Source: JBILCM01 sp044353165
GTDB lineage: Bacteria > Bacillota > Bacilli > Paenibacillales > YIM-B00363
Assembly (NCBI GenBank): GCA_044353165.1
Contig: JBILCM010000001.1
Span: 51,644 to 115,643 of the forward strand
Length of the DNA: 64,000 nt
Reading direction: 5' to 3'
In this document: positions 47,237-57,219 of the stretch, one piece after another
Position numbering within the stretch: position 1 is the stretch's first letter
Layout: every line of letters begins with the position of its first letter
Notes under the pieces: model-generated
Told to the model about the DNA's origin: nothing
Seen by the model: only the letters and a program-made list of their open reading frames with translations
Databases searched by the model: none
Position numbers and translations under genes: made by a program

Positions 47237-48577
47237 CTAGCCGATGAGCACCTTCTCTTCCGGGTACCCAATCTTCATCTCCCGCTTGCGACGCGCTAAA
47301 GCGTATGCTAGCGTCAACGGGCCAAGGCGTCCAGCGAACATCGTGATCATCACAATGACTTTACCCATCCAGGTCAACTCAGACGTGACCCCAAGCGACA
47401 ATCCCACTGTGGCGAATGCAGAAGTCGCCTCGAACAACAATACGATGAAATCGTGATTTTGCCGTTCCGTAATCGTTAACAGGAATGCCACGACGATGAC
47501 CGCACCCAACGAAATAATAATGACGGCCAGCGCCCGCAACACGACGTCATTGGCGACCCGACGATCAAACACATGCACCGACTCTCGTCCACGGATACTG
47601 CTATACATCGCGAGCACAAGCACCATGAATGTGTTCGTCTTAATTCCGCCAGCGGTGGAACCCGATGAACCGCCGATAAACATAAGCGCGATCATGAAAA
47701 ATTGGGATGCAGTCAGAAATTGACTAATATCGAAAGTTGTAAATCCGCCCGACCGCGGTGCCACTCCCTGAAAATACGCCACCCACACCCGCTCGCCCCA
47801 AGTCAATGATGAACCCGCAGGATTGAGCAATTCCAAAATAAACAGGACGAAAAAACCTGATAACGTTAGTAGGGTGGAAGTGAGGAGCACAATTTTGGAA
47901 TTAAGCGACAATTTCTTCCAGCGTCGGTTCTTGTACAAATCAATAAGCACTGTAAAACCAATCCCGCCAATGATAAACAGCATAGATATAACGAGATTGA
48001 TCACGGGGTCACCCATGTACCGGCCCATACTGTCTGGCCACAAGGCGAATCCCGCATTGTTAAATGCAGAAATCGAGTGAAATACAGCATAATAGATCGC
48101 ACGGCCGAGTCCTAACTCTGCATGCCACCGGATCGTAAGGATGATGCTTGCGATCACCTCAAACAAGAAGGCAATCATAAAGATATTCAAGGATAGCTTG
48201 ACTAGCCCTTGGACAGATGTGGACTTCGTTGATTCTTGAATAAGCAGACGTTCCTTAATGCCTATTTTCTTACCAAGCAAGATGGCAATGACTACACCGA
48301 ACGTCATGAAACCCAGACCGCCAATTTGAATCAGCACCAATAAGACAATTTCACCGAACATGGAGAATGTGCTCGCCGTGTCGACCACGATTAAACCCGT
48401 CACACAAACCGCCGATGTCGCTGTGAAGAGTGCGTCCAATAATCCGACCCGCTCACCCGTCGCGGATGCGATCGGTAGCGTTAGTAACAAACCGCCCACT
48501 ACAATGATTGCCGCAAAACCAAGGATGATCCATTCATGCACACTTAATTGATATTTACGGCGCTGGTTATCCTCCAT
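47237..48577 (-). CDS. ktrB: Potassium uptake channel subunit, KtrB/TrkH type
   Basis: 446-residue membrane protein of the Trk/Ktr superfamily with four membrane-pore-membrane repeats. Selectivity-filter segments can be seen, for example TATSAVCVTGL, NNAGFAL and APRSGGFTTFD. It lies 8 nt after the KtrA-type gene and works with it in Na+-dependent K+ uptake. KtrD is an alternative assignment. Confidence 0.92.
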   Translation of the reverse strand: MEDNQRRKYQLSVHEWIILGFAAIIVVGGLLLTLPIASATGERVGLLDALFTATSAVCVTGLIVVDTASTFSMFGEIVLLVLIQIGGLGFMTFGVVIAILLGKKIGIKERLLIQESTKSTSVQGLVKLSLNIFMIAFLFEVIASIILTIRWHAELGLGRAIYYAVFHSISAFNNAGFALWPDSMGRYMGDPVINLVISMLFIIGGIGFTVLIDLYKNRRWKKLSLNSKIVLLTSTLLTLSGFFVLFILELLNPAGSSLTWGERVWVAYFQGVAPRSGGFTTFDISQFLTASQFFMIALMFIGGSSGSTAGGIKTNTFMVLVLAMYSSIRGRESVHVFDRRVANDVVLRALAVIIISLGAVIVVAFLLTITERQNHDFIVLLFEATSAFATVGLSLGVTSELTWMGKVIVMITMFAGRLGPLTLAYALARRKREMKIGYPEEKVLIG

Positions 48578-48585
48578 GGTGGCAC

Positions 48586-49248
48586 CTATTCCTCAAAACC
48601 TTTCTCAAAGCGACCGATCCCTTTGTTATGTCCGATCACCACGAGAATATCGCCTTCATATATTTTCTCATCCGCTAGCGGCGAAACCTTCATCGTATTG
48701 TCTTTCTTGCGAATTGCCACGATATTACAACCGTAACGGGCGCGGATATCCAGTTCTTTCAATGATTTATCGTGCATCGAGTGAGGCGCAATAATCTCCA
48801 CCAACGTGAAGTCGGGTGCAAGTTCAAGATAATCCACCAAATTGTTCGTGATGATCTGGTGCCCAACACGGATACCCGTATCGCGTTCTGGCATCACAAT
48901 ACGATCCGCCCCGACGCGCTCAAGGACACGACGATGATACTCACTTGTCGCCTTCGCCGTCACGAAAGGGACTTTCAAGTCTTTAAGAATCAGTGTGGTG
49001 AGTATGCTCGCTTGCAGATCGTCACCGATTGCAACGACGGCATGATCCATATTCTGCACACCTAGTTGTTTTAATACATTCTCGTCAGTTGAATCAGCTT
49101 GGTACACATGAGGAAGTATACTTGAGAATTCCTGCACCAATCGCTCACTGCGGTCGATGGCCATCACTTCTTGACCAAGCGAGGCTAGTGTCTTAATTAC
49201 ACTACCTCCGAATCGCCCCAATCCGACAACCACAAACTGTTTCTTCAC
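48586..49248 (-). CDS. ktrA: Potassium uptake regulatory subunit, KtrA type (RCK domains)
   Basis: 220-residue cytoplasmic ring protein. The NAD/ATP-binding N-domain begins FVVVGLGRFGGSVI, and a C-terminal RCK-C domain follows, which binds c-di-AMP in known KtrA proteins. The start is GTG 49248 with AAAGGAT upstream. No ydaO-type riboswitch is visible in the short upstream region. KtrC is an alternative name. Confidence 0.92.
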   Translation of the reverse strand: MKKQFVVVGLGRFGGSVIKTLASLGQEVMAIDRSERLVQEFSSILPHVYQADSTDENVLKQLGVQNMDHAVVAIGDDLQASILTTLILKDLKVPFVTAKATSEYHRRVLERVGADRIVMPERDTGIRVGHQIITNNLVDYLELAPDFTLVEIIAPHSMHDKSLKELDIRARYGCNIVAIRKKDNTMKVSPLADEKIYEGDILVVIGHNKGIGRFEKGFEE

Positions 49249-49470
49249 TTAGCGTCGATCCTTTCCTTATGAACAGGTCCCTGTTCTAGCACATATTGAC
49301 AACGTTACTTAACTTTTTACGCAATGTAAAGCGAGAATTCCTGCGATATAACGGCAAAGATGTTCAAATGGGATGAAAAATGATGCAAGAGAACCGCGTG
49401 ATGCAGCCACTCTGCGCTATAATAACGTTATACTTCAATAATGAACGAAACTGAAGGATGGAATACATGC

Positions 49471-50361
49471 ATGATCTATCGTGTCAGCTATTTATCAAGT
49501 CATTTTCGTGTGAAGGGTTATCTGGCGCTCCCTGACGATCTTTCTTTAACAACATCCGAAATCAGTGATTATCTTGAATGCCATTATCAAACAGAACATC
49601 TTCGTGCAGAGCCGATCGCATGTACATGGCGTTCGGGTTCGGGACGAGCCTCAGCTTCATCGCAACAACACGATATGTGCAATCAACGATGGCCGGTATT
49701 GTTGTATTGCCGCGGTGGTCTTGGACAAGTGGGGAAAGTGAAGTTGGATTGGATGGCTTTGTTCGCCGAGCGAGGTTACCTGGTATTCGCACCTGCTTAT
49801 CGGGGCAACGAGGGCGGAGAGGGACGCGATGAATTCGGAGGGGCGGATCGTGAGGATGTATGCTCGGCCTATCGATGGCTCCGTTCGTTAGCTTTCGCCG
49901 ATCCAGCGCGAATAACCGTAATGGGCTTTTCACGCGGCGCGTTGAACGCATCCATCACGGCCGCCGCAAACCCCGGGGTGTATCGCTTGGTGCTGTGGAG
50001 CGGCGTAGCTGACCTTACAAGTACCTACGAACAACGTACTGATTTAAGGCGAATGCTGAAGAGAGTGATTGGCGGATCTCCTGTGAAAGCACCGGAAGCA
50101 TACCGCAGTCGATCGCCGATTCATATGGCCGATCAAATTCAATGTCCCGTCTTAATCATGCACGGCTCAGAAGACCCACTCGTCCATGTGAGTCATGGAC
50201 TTGCCATGGTCGAGCGACTGCGCCTTGCAGGGAAACAAGTCGATCTTCATCTGTACCTTGGACAAGGACATCTTTGGCCGTCACCATTACACGAAGCGGC
50301 GATTGAACGTATGTTTGATTGGATAGCAAAGCCTATGCTTCAGGTTGATGAACATCCATAA
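49471..50361 (+). CDS. Alpha/beta hydrolase, prolyl-oligopeptidase-like (S9) fold
   Basis: 296 residues from ATG 49471 (GAAGGATGG about 10 nt upstream; ATG 49441 is a weaker alternative). The nucleophile elbow is MGFSRGALNA, the acid is in HGSEDPLV, and the His is in GQGHLWPS. It has an oligopeptidase-type N-terminal part. Its 3' end overlaps the convergent RNase J gene by 29 bp. Confidence 0.85.
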   Translation: MIYRVSYLSSHFRVKGYLALPDDLSLTTSEISDYLECHYQTEHLRAEPIACTWRSGSGRASASSQQHDMCNQRWPVLLYCRGGLGQVGKVKLDWMALFAERGYLVFAPAYRGNEGGEGRDEFGGADREDVCSAYRWLRSLAFADPARITVMGFSRGALNASITAAANPGVYRLVLWSGVADLTSTYEQRTDLRRMLKRVIGGSPVKAPEAYRSRSPIHMADQIQCPVLIMHGSEDPLVHVSHGLAMVERLRLAGKQVDLHLYLGQGHLWPSPLHEAAIERMFDWIAKPMLQVDEHP

Positions 50362-52060
50362 TGACAGGCAGAATGAGCGGCGTTCGACCTGTTGTTGTTT
50401 CGCTGAAGGACGCTAAGGTGTGAATCAACTGTTCTTGCCACAAATTTTTGTTGTATTGTGACTTCTTCTCTAATCGTCCAATCGTTCGCTTCAACATTCT
50501 GGTAGCTTGGTTGATCATATCTCCGGCTTCACGAACATAAATAAATCCTCGCGTCACCAAATCAGGACCCGCCAACAGTTTATTTCGTGAGGAATCAACA
50601 ACCAAATTCACGATCATCACCCCGCTGTCGGACAATAATCTGCGTTCTTCCATCACGGTACTTTCCCACTCGCTGATCGAAGAGCCTTTCACCAGCACTT
50701 CTCCTGCTGTGACCGGTTTGCCCAATTTGGCCATCCGTTTGGAAACGTTCAACGTTTGTCCATTGTCTATAACAAAAATATGATCTCTTTGCATACCCAT
50801 CTGTTCTGCAATCTGTCCATGTTGCACGAGCATGCGGTGCTCGCCATGAATTGGCATGAAATAAGTCGGTCTCATGAATGAATGCATCAGCTTTAAATCT
50901 TCTCGACAACCGTGCCCCGAGGCATGGATGTCCAAGATTGAACCTGATACAACATCCGCTCCAGCGCGTAAAAGACGATCGATACTCCGATTCACATTCT
51001 GCGTATTCCCTGGAATCGGTGAGGAAGAGAAGATGACTTTGTCTCCGGGATAGATGACGACATGCTTATGCGAGCCGCTTGCAATTCGAGTCAGCGCTGC
51101 GTTGGGTTCCCCTTGGCTTCCTGTACAAACCACAACAATACGGTTATCCGGATATTGATCGATCTTGCTCGCATCGATTAACATATCTTTCTCAGGTCGA
51201 ATATAGCCGAGCTCTTGTCCGATCCGGAAAGCCCGCTCCATGCTTCGACCGATGACCGCGATTTTCCGTTCGCAAGCCACTGCCGCTTCAACGACCTGCT
51301 GCAAGCGGTGAACGTTCGATGCGAATGTGGCAAACAAAATTCGGCCGTCACAATGTTCGAACGTATCGCGGATCGCGTTACCGACAGTGCGTTCCGATGG
51401 GGTATATCCAGGGCGTTCACTGTTCGTGCTGTCAGCGAGCAGAGCCAACACGCCATTGCGTCCAATCTCTGCCAGTCGCCCCCAATCGGCAGGTTTGTCT
51501 ACAGGGGTCAGGTCAAATTTGAAATCTCCGGTATGCACGATGTTCCCATGCGGCGTCTGAACTACAACGCCTAATGAATCTGGAATACTATGGTGCGTGC
51601 GAAAAAACTGCACAGTCATACGATTGAATTGTACCGTGGAGTTCTCATCAATCAAATTCAACTCCACGCGGTTAAGCAGACCGTGTTCCTCCAACTTGGC
51701 TCTCACAAAACCAACCGTCAGAGCGGCTCCATACAGCGGAACGTTGAGTTGTTTTAGAACGAACGGCAACCCGCCGATATGATCTTCATGCGCATGAGTC
51801 AGTAATATCGCTTTAACTTTGTCTTGATTTTCGAGCAAATAACGAATGTTGGGGATGATATAATCTACGCCTGGCATATCCGGGCCTGGAAATCTTACAC
51901 CGGCATCGATGACGAGAATTTCATCGCCATATTCAATCGCGTACATATTTTTGCCGATTTCATCCAGACCCCCAAGTGCGAAAATTTTCACGTGGGTAGG
52001 TCTTTTCTTGCTCGTATGGTGCATCGTCGTTCCAGTTGGTGTTTGCATAAGATTGTTCAC
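50333..52060 (-). CDS. Ribonuclease J
   Basis: 575-residue metallo-beta-lactamase/beta-CASP nuclease. The zinc site is HAHEDH (89-94), with further ligands in HTGDFKFD, and beta-CASP motifs include HASGHGCREDL and MPIHGEHRML. It acts in 5'-end RNA decay and maturation. The GTG start at 52060 has AAGGAATAGATGT upstream. Length fits RNase J1 or J2; which one is not decided. Confidence 0.95.
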   Translation of the reverse strand: MNNLMQTPTGTTMHHTSKKRPTHVKIFALGGLDEIGKNMYAIEYGDEILVIDAGVRFPGPDMPGVDYIIPNIRYLLENQDKVKAILLTHAHEDHIGGLPFVLKQLNVPLYGAALTVGFVRAKLEEHGLLNRVELNLIDENSTVQFNRMTVQFFRTHHSIPDSLGVVVQTPHGNIVHTGDFKFDLTPVDKPADWGRLAEIGRNGVLALLADSTNSERPGYTPSERTVGNAIRDTFEHCDGRILFATFASNVHRLQQVVEAAVACERKIAVIGRSMERAFRIGQELGYIRPEKDMLIDASKIDQYPDNRIVVVCTGSQGEPNAALTRIASGSHKHVVIYPGDKVIFSSSPIPGNTQNVNRSIDRLLRAGADVVSGSILDIHASGHGCREDLKLMHSFMRPTYFMPIHGEHRMLVQHGQIAEQMGMQRDHIFVIDNGQTLNVSKRMAKLGKPVTAGEVLVKGSSISEWESTVMEERRLLSDSGVMIVNLVVDSSRNKLLAGPDLVTRGFIYVREAGDMINQATRMLKRTIGRLEKKSQYNKNLWQEQLIHTLASFSETTTGRTPLILPVIMDVHQPEA

Positions 52061-52197
52061 ACATCTATTCCTTCTTGGTTTTTATCTAAATTATACTGCA
52101 TCTCGATTTAAATTTAAAATCATTGTTCCATGAAGAAAGCTGCCTCTATGTATTGGCGCATCGGCGCAACATGAGACAGCTGTGCAATCCATTACAA

Positions 52198-52392
52198 TTA
52201 AGCCCTTACCGCACTTTCAAATTTCCCTTTGTGTGCGCCATTGCAATAGGGCTTATTTGCGGATAAACCGCAACGACACAAATATGTAGTTTCTTTCGTT
52301 TCGATCTTGTTGCCTTGACCATCCAACAATTCGATGCCTCCGTTAACGATCAACGGCCCGTTGTCTGCGATTGTCACTTTCACGTCTGCCAT
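52198..52392 (-). CDS. CDGSH iron-sulfur domain protein
   Basis: 64-residue protein with a single CDGSH-type 2Fe-2S site: C39, C41, C50 and H54 (CRCGLSANKPYCNGAH). ATG 52392 is chosen because GGGAGGTGAAGAAG lies just upstream; the longer in-frame reading lacks this. It follows the HxlR regulator by 36 nt and is probably co-transcribed with it. Confidence 0.9.
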   Translation of the reverse strand: MADVKVTIADNGPLIVNGGIELLDGQGNKIETKETTYLCRCGLSANKPYCNGAHKGKFESAVRA

Positions 52393-52428
52393 CTTCTTCA
52401 CCTCCCTTCCATATAAGAACCCTGTCAA

Positions 52429-52764
52429 TCAAGTCCACTTGGCTGCCCAGATCTTCATCTGGTCGAGGATCGCATGGAGATCCTTCCCCTTAGGTGTCAA
52501 TGAATATTCCACCGTCACAGGAACCGTTGGGTAAGCCTTGCGTTCGATCACACCAAACTCTTCTAGATGGCGGAGGGTGTCTGTTAACGCCTTCGGACTA
52601 ATATGTTCTACGCTTCGTTGCAACTCACAGAATCGCTTCGTACCTTTAAACAACTCTCTCAATACTAAAAATGCCCATTTCCCACCGATCACATGCAACG
52701 TTTTTTCAATAAAACACTCGATGATCTCTGGCTCGTTCGACAGGTTAGAGCGCGGCAGGGTCAT
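52429..52764 (-). CDS. HxlR-family transcriptional regulator
   Basis: 111-residue winged-helix protein. The family core is VIGGKWAFLVLRELFKGTKR, followed by ISPKALTDTLRHLEEFGVIER. A Cys near the N-terminus (ECFIEK) could be redox-active. The neighbouring iron-sulfur protein may be its target (inference). Confidence 0.9.
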   Translation of the reverse strand: MTLPRSNLSNEPEIIECFIEKTLHVIGGKWAFLVLRELFKGTKRFCELQRSVEHISPKALTDTLRHLEEFGVIERKAYPTVPVTVEYSLTPKGKDLHAILDQMKIWAAKWT

Positions 52765-52858
52765 ATCAGTGCTCCTAAAATTAATTTTATACTTACTATA
52801 TATTTTATAGTAACTTAATTTATTAATAATTGCAATCCATCCTTATAACCATTCTCGA

Positions 52859-54496
52859 TTACGCACCCGTTGACGAGAGGACCCCCGCCACAACGAGTGC
52901 AGTCGTGCCAATGATCAATTCCCATTGAACGCCCAACTTAAATCGCTTGAACAATGCAAACTTGGACATTCCTGATCTCTCCGACAAATCAGCTAGGGAA
53001 GGAATAAAGACCCGCCGGTGAAAGATGCCGATACCAATGACCACGAGTAATAGGGCTATCTTTACAATCAAAAGTTGACCATATCGTGTTGTGACCAGTT
53101 CGTCCCATGACTCGAGTCGAGCCCAGATCAGTCCTGCGCCTGTTGCGATCATGGCTAGGATCATCCAAAGTGCAATCGAAGAAAATCGTCGGATGACTCC
53201 ATCAACATTTTTCCAATCGGCACCTTCGTTATGATGATGTTGACGCAACGCCGCAAGCAAACCTAACAAACCGCCCATCCAAACTGATGCAGCAGTCATA
53301 TGCACGACGTGCATACTGATGGATGACCATACGATCTCCCTAATGCCACTCATCGCATGTCCTGATAAAGCGAACAATGTCAACAACATCATGGCCGCGG
53401 TCCCTTGAAGCACGGTTTGGACCATCCCATCCTCGCGCGGCCCGTAGGAAAGCACCAGTAAAAAACCGATAATGATTATTCGAAACCATGTGGCGAATCC
53501 AACCGATGGGGTTTTGAGCAACAGCCATATCTTAGCCCATGGCTGACTATCCACCTCGCCAACGAGAACAAATGTATCGGCAAGTAACCACAAACGCATG
53601 AAACCACTAGCAACGAGCACCATCAATAAAAAAATGTATATTTTTTGTTCATGATGCTTGTCAAATAAACGTGGCATGCTTTGTTCAGCCCGCCGCCACA
53701 AGATCAGCTTATTAAACAATAAGCCAACAACACATGTCGCAACCAATACATCCATCACTCGGCTTGCTTGAAGGAGAATCGTTCGCCAATCCATCTCTGT
53801 TGCTGCAGTTGCGACATGTGGATGATGGTGTTCTTCAGCATGAACATGTGTCTGTATTGTTTCGGACGGTGATGTGACCTGCACTTCCTCATGCAATACT
53901 TCTGTCGATTGGGCTTCTGCTGCTACTTCAGCTTCTGCTGCTACTTCTGCTGCTACTTCTTCTTCTGCTGCTACTTCTTCTTCTGCTGCTTCAGCGCCTT
54001 CTTGTTCCAACGGAATGAAATCTTTGACCTTAGGTAAACCGCTTCTCTTCATTTCAGGAACAGCCTCGTCTTCGGGTGTAGCATCCAGTGCAATGGTCTC
54101 GCTAGGCCGCTCCACCTCCAACTTCACGCCAACGGAAAACAGGAATGATCCTTCCGTCACATGCGAATCAACAGATAACACTTGCCAGCGTACCTTATAA
54201 ACCCCATCTACCAACGGGGGAATCGCATAGAGCAATCCATCTTCTCCATTGGCAAAAAGCTTGCCCGCAATTTGACGTCCTTGCTCATCTTCAAGCACAA
54301 GGGTGCTGACCGACGGATCGATAGCTTCGGTGAACTGAATGCGGATTTCTGCTGGAGATTCGCTAAGTTCTGCATTGGCTACAGGCGTCGATTGGGCAAC
54401 ATAGGCATGTGCAAACACGGAATCTGCACCTATAAAACCATTTAAAATCATAAGTATGCCAATACATAGAAGTTTCGCATAATAATTTCGTCTCAT
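52859..54496 (-). CDS. CopC-CopD fusion, copper resistance/uptake protein
   Basis: 545 residues. After a signal peptide ending VFA, the mature protein begins with H30 (HAYVAQSTP), the Cu(II) ligand of CopC proteins; D and H of VDSHVTEGSF complete the site. A linker rich in Glu/Ala (EEEVAAEEEVAAEVAAE) and a His-rich patch (HVHAEEHHHPH) precede the membrane part of eight spans (CopD). ATG 54496 has AAGGAAG upstream; longer ORF starts run through the terminator just upstream. Confidence 0.92.
   Translation of the reverse strand: MRRNYYAKLLCIGILMILNGFIGADSVFAHAYVAQSTPVANAELSESPAEIRIQFTEAIDPSVSTLVLEDEQGRQIAGKLFANGEDGLLYAIPPLVDGVYKVRWQVLSVDSHVTEGSFLFSVGVKLEVERPSETIALDATPEDEAVPEMKRSGLPKVKDFIPLEQEGAEAAEEEVAAEEEVAAEVAAEAEVAAEAQSTEVLHEEVQVTSPSETIQTHVHAEEHHHPHVATAATEMDWRTILLQASRVMDVLVATCVVGLLFNKLILWRRAEQSMPRLFDKHHEQKIYIFLLMVLVASGFMRLWLLADTFVLVGEVDSQPWAKIWLLLKTPSVGFATWFRIIIIGFLLVLSYGPREDGMVQTVLQGTAAMMLLTLFALSGHAMSGIREIVWSSISMHVVHMTAASVWMGGLLGLLAALRQHHHNEGADWKNVDGVIRRFSSIALWMILAMIATGAGLIWARLESWDELVTTRYGQLLIVKIALLLVVIGIGIFHRRVFIPSLADLSERSGMSKFALFKRFKLGVQWELIIGTTALVVAGVLSSTGA
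53914..53994 (-). repeat. Degenerate tandem repeats coding the Glu/Ala linker of CopC-CopD
   Basis: About five imperfect copies of a CTTCTGCTGCTA-type unit code EEVAA/EAEVAAE repeats between the CopC and CopD parts. Like the repeats at 25033-25092 they encode a charged, alanine-rich linker in an exported protein, and their length may vary between strains. Confidence 0.7.
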
Positions 54497-54517
54497 TCTA
54501 AGACTTCCTTCCTGCAC

Positions 54518-54551
54518 GCAAAAACGCAGCCGGTCCATACCCCCGGCTGCG
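54518..54551 (-). terminator. Intrinsic terminator between the DUF4198 gene and copCD
   Basis: 9-bp stem CGCAGCCGG / CCGGCTGCG with a loop of about 9 nt. On the minus strand TTTTTG follows directly. It lies about 14 nt past the DUF4198 stop, so copCD needs its own promoter or read-through. Confidence 0.85.
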
Positions 54552-54564
54552 ATCAAATGCGTGG

Positions 54565-55626
54565 TTATTTATAAATATGAATCGCTGCTCGATTGCCGCC
54601 AACAGCATTCAAAAACTCAATCGTTGCGCCTTGTTGTTCGGCTATTGTACGAAGTGGTGTGGATTTCCCTTCCGCAACATTCACATTGAACAATTGTTTC
54701 ACCAAAGCAGCATCCGCTTGTGCAGAACCGTTGACAATCTTGACTCGCTGACGATCCATCAATTTCCCATTGAGATAGACTAGAGGAGCCGCGTTCACTG
54801 CCTCATTAACGAGTGCTGCGCTTCCATTCTGAACCGTGAATGTCATTGTGGCTTCATAGTTCGTCACACTATATTCCCCTTCTTTACTTTCATTCGTAGA
54901 TGGTTTGGCGCGAACCAGGTAGTAATCTGCCGGTCCTGTCATGAACGTAACTTTACCCAACGCATCAGTAGTTACATCTTGTATGTTGGTATTGTCACTC
55001 CGACGAATCACGCTCACTTTCGTATTCGCGAGCGGCTGCCCTTTCATGAGCAATTGTATACCCACGGTTTGATTGGGTTTCACCGCCGCCGGATTAAACA
55101 GCGGAATCAATTCCGCGCGATCGGGGCTTACAGCTTTTGAAAAACCACGAAGTGCAGATACGCGTTCCAACAAGGGGATATCGCTCACCGCTACGAACGA
55201 TTTGGCGCTGCGGAACGTTCGGCTTGACGACGTTGCGCTCTTAAAGATGCTATCCGCCTCCACGGAAATAATGTATGCCCCCGGAGATGCGGCTGAGAAG
55301 GAAGCAATAAATCCGTTATTTCTAGCAGGCGCAGTTGGAGTTGCCGGTTCTCCTGTATAAAATCTCGTGCTTGTAATGTCCTTCTTCACACCTGCCGGAT
55401 TCATAACGAATACTTTCGATGTATTCGTGCTCCATTGACCATCAATACGATAACTGCGGTGTTCGTTCGAATGATTGCCAAACAGTAAATCAATGTAAGT
55501 CGTTTCGCCTTGGGCTACAATCGGTGCATTCGTCTGTGACCAACCGTCATGCGCCAGGGCGGACGAGCTTGCGCCAATGGCAATAAGTGCTGCAATGGAC
55601 ATCAACAAAAACTTTCGTTTCAACAT
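54565..55626 (-). CDS. DUF4198-like exported protein with C-terminal stalk domain
   Basis: 353 residues. The signal peptide ends SALA, and the mature protein begins HDGWSQTN, with a His at the start as in copper- and cobalt-binding exported proteins of the DUF4198 group. The last roughly 90 residues resemble the copper-amine-oxidase N-terminal (stalk) domain used by Firmicutes (LVYLNGKLMD, TPLRTIAEQQGATIEF). ATG 55626 has GGGAGGAAGAAAT upstream. It lies 116 nt after the two-component genes and before copCD. Confidence 0.8.
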   Translation of the reverse strand: MLKRKFLLMSIAALIAIGASSSALAHDGWSQTNAPIVAQGETTYIDLLFGNHSNEHRSYRIDGQWSTNTSKVFVMNPAGVKKDITSTRFYTGEPATPTAPARNNGFIASFSAASPGAYIISVEADSIFKSATSSSRTFRSAKSFVAVSDIPLLERVSALRGFSKAVSPDRAELIPLFNPAAVKPNQTVGIQLLMKGQPLANTKVSVIRRSDNTNIQDVTTDALGKVTFMTGPADYYLVRAKPSTNESKEGEYSVTNYEATMTFTVQNGSAALVNEAVNAAPLVYLNGKLMDRQRVKIVNGSAQADAALVKQLFNVNVAEGKSTPLRTIAEQQGATIEFLNAVGGNRAAIHIYK

Positions 55627-55742
55627 ATTTCTTCCTCCCATAGGATTATATAATTTACTTGTTCATCATATCCGAGCCATGGAAGGGAAGAAATCGCCCA
55701 AAAGAGCTAGATGGGACGCGAAATTGTGAAAAATGTATGACC

Positions 55743-56393
55743 TTAATTTCGAAACCGCCAACCTTGCTCATAAGCGTATTTCGCCAATTGCACGCGATTG
55801 TTCAAATGAAGTTTCTGCATAATGTTTTTTAGATGATTCTTCACGGTATTCTCTGCAATATGCAATCGCACTGCAATGTCACGATTGCCCACACCTTGCG
55901 CAACCAACTCTAGAATTTGTCGTTCGCGGCTTGTCAACGGATTTTCTTGTTCACCCGACGACTCATGCATGGAGAACTCGTGAAGCAACATCTCCGACAG
56001 CTGTTTGGAAACAGGCATTTCATCCAAGACAATCGCACGCAAATAATCTATCCAGGCTTCAGGTTGTAAATTTTTAAGCAAATACCCTTGTGCGCCTTTC
56101 TTTAATGCCTCGAACAAATCTGCGATATCATCCGATATGGTCACCATCACAATCTTTACATAAGGATAGCGATACTTCAGTTCTTTCGTTGCTTCAAACC
56201 CGTTCATGCCTTTCATGCCAATATCCATAAGAACCAAATCAGGTAAACATTCCGCAGTCAGCCGAACAGCATCCTTGCCATCTGTTCCTTCTCCGACCAC
56301 TTCAAAAATGGGATCCATCTGCAATATTTCTTTCATCCCTTCCCTGGCATGGGGATGATCATCAATGATTAGTACCCGAATCGGTTGTACCAT
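55743..56393 (-). CDS. NarL/LiaR-family response regulator
   Basis: 216 residues. The receiver domain has DDH and phosphoacceptor Asp in LVLMDIGMKGMNG, and a LuxR-type helix-turn-helix reads LTSRERQILELVAQGVGNRD onward. ATG 56393 has GCAGGGGG upstream. It overlaps the kinase gene by 32 bp. Likely targets are the DUF4198 and copCD genes downstream (inference). Confidence 0.93.
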   Translation of the reverse strand: MVQPIRVLIIDDHPHAREGMKEILQMDPIFEVVGEGTDGKDAVRLTAECLPDLVLMDIGMKGMNGFEATKELKYRYPYVKIVMVTISDDIADLFEALKKGAQGYLLKNLQPEAWIDYLRAIVLDEMPVSKQLSEMLLHEFSMHESSGEQENPLTSRERQILELVAQGVGNRDIAVRLHIAENTVKNHLKNIMQKLHLNNRVQLAKYAYEQGWRFRN

Positions 56394-57219
56394 CTTTTCC
56401 CCCTGCTTTCCCAAAGCGAAGTATCGTCCAACCTTGCTCTCGGCCGAATGTGATCATCCAACCTAGCTCCTGGGCACGTTCTTGCAACATTCTGAGTCCA
56501 TAACTTCCTTCATTCGTGAATGGATCACCCGTAAATCCTCGGCCATCATCGCTAATTTCACACATCCATCCTTGATCCTTTTCGAAAGCCCTAATTCTCA
56601 CACGTTGTGCTTTCGCATGTTTTTGCACATTCAATAAAGATTCTCGCACGAATGTTGAAAGCGCCATTTGTTCATGGATGGATAATCGTTGCTCTGGTAA
56701 ATCCCAAGCTTGCGTCACTTCGACTTGATTCTCATGAATAAATTGTTCAATGAGTTGAACCAATGACTCTTTCCAAGAAATCGTTGTAGTTTGTGGAGAG
56801 TAACGCAGACTCGCAATGGCTTGTCGGACGTACTGATTCACCTGATAGATGCTCTCAAGAATCGATTGATAGCGAAGTTCCTGGCCGGGATGCTGCTCTG
56901 ATAATCTCTTCACTTTCACATGAATGAGAAACAAAGATTGAGCGATCCCGTCATGCAATTCACGCGCAAGTTTCTCCCGCTCTTGCAACGCGGCCGACAA
57001 CACCATGGATTGTTGCAATTTGGCTTGATAAGTTTCAAGAATGCGAAATAACCTTGTGAGTAATAGCATGGTGACAAGAAAGACAATAACCGGAGCCAAC
57101 AGATTTCCGAGGTCCATCGAGATGTAGGATAACAAAAACTCATGCCGGACATACTCCCACAGTCCTATCGTTAGGGTCGGAATAATCAGAATGAGCCATT
57201 TGATCGATTTGTATGACAT
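56362..57219 (-). CDS. NarX/LiaS-like sensor histidine kinase
   Basis: 285 residues. Two N-terminal membrane spans with almost no extracellular part (intramembrane sensing) precede a HisKA_3 domain (EREKLARELHDGIAQSLFLI, His in LHD). The ATPase motifs are ESLLNVQKHAKA, SDDGRGF and YGLRMLQERA. It overlaps the response regulator. Confidence 0.92.
   Translation of the reverse strand: MSYKSIKWLILIIPTLTIGLWEYVRHEFLLSYISMDLGNLLAPVIVFLVTMLLLTRLFRILETYQAKLQQSMVLSAALQEREKLARELHDGIAQSLFLIHVKVKRLSEQHPGQELRYQSILESIYQVNQYVRQAIASLRYSPQTTTISWKESLVQLIEQFIHENQVEVTQAWDLPEQRLSIHEQMALSTFVRESLLNVQKHAKAQRVRIRAFEKDQGWMCEISDDGRGFTGDPFTNEGSYGLRMLQERAQELGWMITFGREQGWTILRFGKAGGKDGTTDSGTNH

Noticed and set aside
49249..49440. 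c-di-AMP (ydaO) riboswitch upstream of ktrA
   Set aside because: The region is too short once the divergent promoter is allowed for, and the conserved riboswitch pattern was not seen.
54497..54556. Longer N-terminus of the CopC-CopD protein
   Set aside because: The extension reads through a strong intrinsic terminator, and the ribosome binding site and signal peptide both point to ATG 54496.
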